A stretch of 25,571 nucleotides of DNA. Origin: Planctomycetota bacterium (lineage in GTDB: Bacteria > Planctomycetota > UBA1135 > UBA2386). The notes beneath the pieces are model-generated. The model was not told the origin of the DNA and ran no database searches. It worked only from the letters and a program-made list of their open reading frames with translations. The stretch is taken from assembly GCA_016793305.1 (NCBI GenBank), contig JAEUHU010000294.1, positions 1-25,571 on the forward strand. The letters run 5' to 3'. Position numbers and translations under genes: made by a program. Shown here piece by piece: positions 22,638 to 25,571 of this stretch. Position 1 is the first letter of the stretch. Each line of letters starts with the position of its first letter.

Positions 22638-25571
22638 GACGACGCCTCTCGTTCGAGGTCGGCGGACGGGCCGACCGGGTGGTTGCGGAACAGCAGGAAG
22701 AACCCGACCGGCACGACCAGCAGGTTCAGGAAGGTGGAGGACAGCAGGCCGCCGAGCACGACGACCGAGAGCGGCGCCAGCAACTCGCTGCCGGGCTCGC
22801 CCGCGGCGGCGACGATCGGCAGCAGGCCGAGTGCTGCGGTCAGCGCGGTCATCAGGATCGGCACGAGGCGCTCCATCGAGCCGACCCGCACGGCTTCGGC
22901 CATCGGCATGCCGGCCTGCATCAGGTCGAGGTAGTGGCGCACCAGCAGGATGCCGTTGCGCACCGCGATGCCGAACAGCGTGACGAAGCCGACCAGGCTG
23001 GCGATCGACAGCACCGGGGCCACGTAGCGGGCGCTGCCGAGCCCGAACAGCGCCAGCGTGTTCTGCCACAGGTTCGGCGACTCCGTCAGGTAGACCGCGG
23101 CGATGCCGCCGATCAGCGACAGCGGCAGGTTGACCATCACCAACAGCGAAGCACGCAGCGAGCCGAGCGCCAGCTGGATCAGCAGCAGCATCGCGACGAC
23201 CACGCCAGCCCCCATCCAGAGGATCGTGCGGCTCGCCGACTGTTGCGCCTCGAACTGGCCGCCGAGCGCCAGCGTGCAGCCCGCCGCCGTGACGATCGGC
23301 TCGACGCGCTCGCGCACCGCTTCGGCGAGCTGGCCGAGGTTGTGGCCTTCGGCGACGTTGCAGGACACCACCGCCTTGCGGCGGCCGTGCTCGCGTGCGA
23401 TCAGGTTCGAAGTGCGTTCGCGGCCGATCTCGGCGACGTCGCGCAGGCGAACGAGCGCACCGGTGGCGCCGCGCAGCAGCAGGGCGCCGACGTCGTCGGG
23501 CTGCTGCCGTTCGTCGGGATGCAGGCGCACGGTGATCGGCAGGCGGCGTGGCCCGTCGTAGACCTCGGCGACCGTCTCGCCCTGCAGGGCGTCCTGCACC
23601 TGTTCGGCGGCGACGGCCGGGGCGAGCCCGGCGGCCGCCAGCTCGGCCGGGCGGTAGCGCACCGGCAACGACGTGATCTGCACCTCGCGGTTGGCGGCGA
23701 CGTCGCGCGTGCCCGGCAGCGCCTTCAGCTCGCGTTCGATGCGCTTGGCCAGCTGGCGCAACACCGCGAGGTCGTCGCCCTGCACGACCACCGCGATCGC
23801 CGCCGGCGTGCCGGACATCACGTGCGACAGGCGGTGTTCGATCGGCTGGCCGACGCTGGTGGTGATGCCCGGCACCGCGGCGAGCACCTCGTCGATCGCC
23901 CGCCGCACCGCGTGCCGATCCTGGTCGGGCTCGAGCGACACCTCGATCTCGGAGCTGCTGACCGGCTCGGCGTGTTCGTCGCGTTCGGCGCGACCGGTGC
24001 GGCGCACCACCGCGCGCACGCCCGGCAAGCGCGACAGACGCGCCTCGACGCCGGTCGCGAGCCGGTCGCTCTCGACCAGCGAAGTGCCCGGCGGGGCCAT
24101 CAGGAACACCGTGAACGTGCCCTCGTTGAAGGTCGGCAGGAAGCTGGTGCCGAACGTGCGTCCGACCGCGAGGCTGCCGAGCGTCGTGAGCGCCGACACC
24201 ACGAGCACGGTGCGGCCCGAGCGCATCGCCCGGACGAGCGTCGGTTCGTAGCGGCGCTTCAGCCAGCGCACCAGGAAGCCGTCGCCGTGCGTCCGGCTGG
24301 AGACCCTGGCCAGCAGCAACCTGCACAACGCCGGCGTGACGGTCAGCGCCACCAGCAGCGACGCGAACGTCGCGACCACGTAGGCGATGCCGAGCGGCCG
24401 GAAGAAGCGGCCCTCGAGCCCCTGCAGGAACAGCAGCGGCACGAACACCATCGCGATCACCACGGTGGCGAACACCACCGAGCTGCGGATCTCGTTGCTG
24501 GCGTCGCCGACCACGCGCAGCACCGAGCGGCGCGCATCGGCAGGCAGCGCCGCGTTCTCGCGCAGCCGGCGGAACACGTTCTCCACGTCGATGATCGCGT
24601 CGTCGACCAGTTCGCCGATCGCCACCGCGAGCCCGCCGAGCGTCATCACGTTCACCGACAGGCCGAGCGCCCACAGCACCAGGAACGCGATCGCGAGGCT
24701 CAGCGGCAGCGCCGTCAGCGTGATCAGCGTCGTGCGCACGTCGAGCAGGAACAGCACCAGCACGATCGCGACGAAGATCGCCGCGTCGAGCAGCACGCCG
24801 ACCAGGTTGTCGACCGAACGGGTGACGAAGTCCGACTGCCGCATCACGTGGCGGTTCAGCACCAGGCCCTTCGGCATCAGCCGTTCGGCCTGGTCGAGCT
24901 GCCGGTCGATCGCCGCGGTCAGCGCCAGCGTGTTGGTGCCCGGCGCCTTCTGCACCGACAGCACGACCGCCGGGTGGCCGCCTTCGCTGGCCGTGCCGCG
25001 GCGCGGCACCGGGCCGAGCTGCACGTCGGCGACCTGGCCGAGGGTGATCGCGTGGCCGTCCTGGTGGCGCACCAGCGTGCCGGCGATGTCGGCCGTCGAA
25101 CGCACCCGCCCGGTCTGGCGCACCGGCAGCTCGAGCCCTTCGACGTCCGCGAGGTGGCCCGCACCGGCGGTGCTGTGCGCCGAGCGCGCGGCGTCGACCA
25201 CGTCCTGCATCGACAGCCCGTGCAGCAGCAGTTGCTCCTGCCGCACGTGCACCTGGTACTCGGGCAGCTCGCCGCCGATCGCGACCACCTGCGCCACGCC
25301 CGGCACGGCGAGCAGCAGCTGGCGCAGCTCGAACTCGGCGTACGAACGCACCGCCATCGGCGCGTGGCGGCCGTCGGGCGACGACAGCGACAGCAGCAGG
25401 ATCTCGCCGGTGATCGAGGTGATCGGCGTCAGGTCGGCGCGCACGCCGGGCGGCAGTTCGCCACGGGCCAGCTGCAACCGCTCGGCGACCAGCATGCGGG
25501 CCCGCATCAGGTCCTCGCCCCAGTCGAACTCGACCCACAGCAGCGACAGGCCGATGGCGCTGGCGCTGCGC
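22634..25571 (-). CDS. CusA/CzcA-type RND efflux permease (N-terminus beyond window)
   Basis: About 979 residues are visible and the frame is open to the right edge; compared with CusA/CzcA, roughly the first 70-90 residues are missing. The internal ATG at 25507 is not the true start, because codons beyond it (GLSLLWVEFDWGEDL) match the family's FGLS-x-VTVVFEDGTD segment. Also present are AERLQLARGELPPGV, the PGVAQVVAIGGELPEYQV loop, and TM2-TM4 with LDVRTTLITLTALPLSLAIAFL. The proton-relay region is GELVDDAIIDVENVFRRL, and the C-terminal TM set includes GIAVRNGILLVRHYLDL. This inner-membrane pump works with an adaptor and an outer-membrane channel, which are not in view and may lie upstream outside the window. 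Metal efflux is likely from the subfamily, but a specific metal cannot be named. The stop overlaps the His-rich lipoprotein start. Confidence 0.93.
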   Translation of the reverse strand, partial: RSASAIGLSLLWVEFDWGEDLMRARMLVAERLQLARGELPPGVRADLTPITSITGEILLLSLSSPDGRHAPMAVRSYAEFELRQLLLAVPGVAQVVAIGGELPEYQVHVRQEQLLLHGLSMQDVVDAARSAHSTAGAGHLADVEGLELPVRQTGRVRSTADIAGTLVRHQDGHAITLGQVADVQLGPVPRRGTASEGGHPAVVLSVQKAPGTNTLALTAAIDRQLDQAERLMPKGLVLNRHVMRQSDFVTRSVDNLVGVLLDAAIFVAIVLVLFLLDVRTTLITLTALPLSLAIAFLVLWALGLSVNVMTLGGLAVAIGELVDDAIIDVENVFRRLRENAALPADARRSVLRVVGDASNEIRSSVVFATVVIAMVFVPLLFLQGLEGRFFRPLGIAYVVATFASLLVALTVTPALCRLLLARVSSRTHGDGFLVRWLKRRYEPTLVRAMRSGRTVLVVSALTTLGSLAVGRTFGTSFLPTFNEGTFTVFLMAPPGTSLVESDRLATGVEARLSRLPGVRAVVRRTGRAERDEHAEPVSSSEIEVSLEPDQDRHAVRRAIDEVLAAVPGITTSVGQPIEHRLSHVMSGTPAAIAVVVQGDDLAVLRQLAKRIERELKALPGTRDVAANREVQITSLPVRYRPAELAAAGLAPAVAAEQVQDALQGETVAEVYDGPRRLPITVRLHPDERQQPDDVGALLLRGATGALVRLRDVAEIGRERTSNLIAREHGRRKAVVSCNVAEGHNLGQLAEAVRERVEPIVTAAGCTLALGGQFEAQQSASRTILWMGAGVVVAMLLLIQLALGSLRASLLVMVNLPLSLIGGIAAVYLTESPNLWQNTLALFGLGSARYVAPVLSIASLVGFVTLFGIAVRNGILLVRHYLDLMQAGMPMAEAVRVGSMERLVPILMTALTAALGLLPIVAAAGEPGSELLAPLSVVVLGGLLSSTFLNLLVVPVGFFLLFRNHPVGPSADLEREASS

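Noticed and set aside
19376..22639. 1087-codon plus-strand open frame across the sigma factor, DGPF and PhnB genes
   Set aside because: It runs antisense through three recognised genes and has no domain of its own.

Overview
The window is very GC-rich (roughly 70% or more, with strongly G/C-ending codons) and densely coded on both strands. The left edge holds the end of lpxA, so the cell is a diderm with lipid A-type lipopolysaccharide. Frequent GTG starts, many lipoproteins, secreted enzymes with Pro/Gln-rich stretches after the signal peptide, an ECF42-type sigma factor and a DUF4349 protein would fit an uncultured Planctomycetota or another high-GC Gram-negative such as Myxococcota or Acidobacteriota. 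This placement is inference only. No rRNA, tRNA, CRISPR array, transposase or prophage gene is visible.

Layout. (1) 2-3790, plus strand: end of lpxA, then two coupled M16 (insulinase)-like exported proteins, both with a broken HxxEH zinc motif. (2) 3881-8217, minus strand: speA (arginine decarboxylase), then a NYN-domain RNase-like protein whose stop overlaps the GTG start of an outer-membrane barrel protein. (3) 8218-8441: divergent speA/glyA region with a strong inverted repeat. (4) glyA, plus strand. (5) 9720-12527, minus strand: a DUF4349 lipoprotein, a small lipoprotein, then a lower-GC secreted protein whose possible promoter carries an 11-nt homopolymer between its -35 and -10 elements. 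(6) 12594-19799, plus strand: a thioredoxin-like/TPR secreted protein, an AHSA1-SnoaL fusion, a Clp-N domain fused to peptidase E, a FlgG-like lipoprotein, an M28 peptidase and a two-TM mini-protein. (7) 19802-22093, minus strand: ECF42 sigma factor, its DGPF/YCII partner and a PhnB-like protein with an apparent signal peptide. (8) 22167 to the right edge, minus strand: a CusA/CzcA-type RND pump coupled to a His-rich lipoprotein.

Themes. Much of the window concerns the cell envelope: lipid A, lipoproteins, an outer-membrane barrel, exported peptidase-like proteins and metal efflux. Gene pairs are often joined by 4-nt stop/start overlaps. Several first genes have a TANNNT -10-like hexamer 6-9 nt before the start codon, which suggests leaderless transcription. 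The most unusual items are the Clp-N/peptidase E fusion, the FlgG-like lipoprotein outside any flagellar context, the pair of M16 proteins lacking the zinc motif, and the homopolymer promoter in front of the low-GC surface-type gene.
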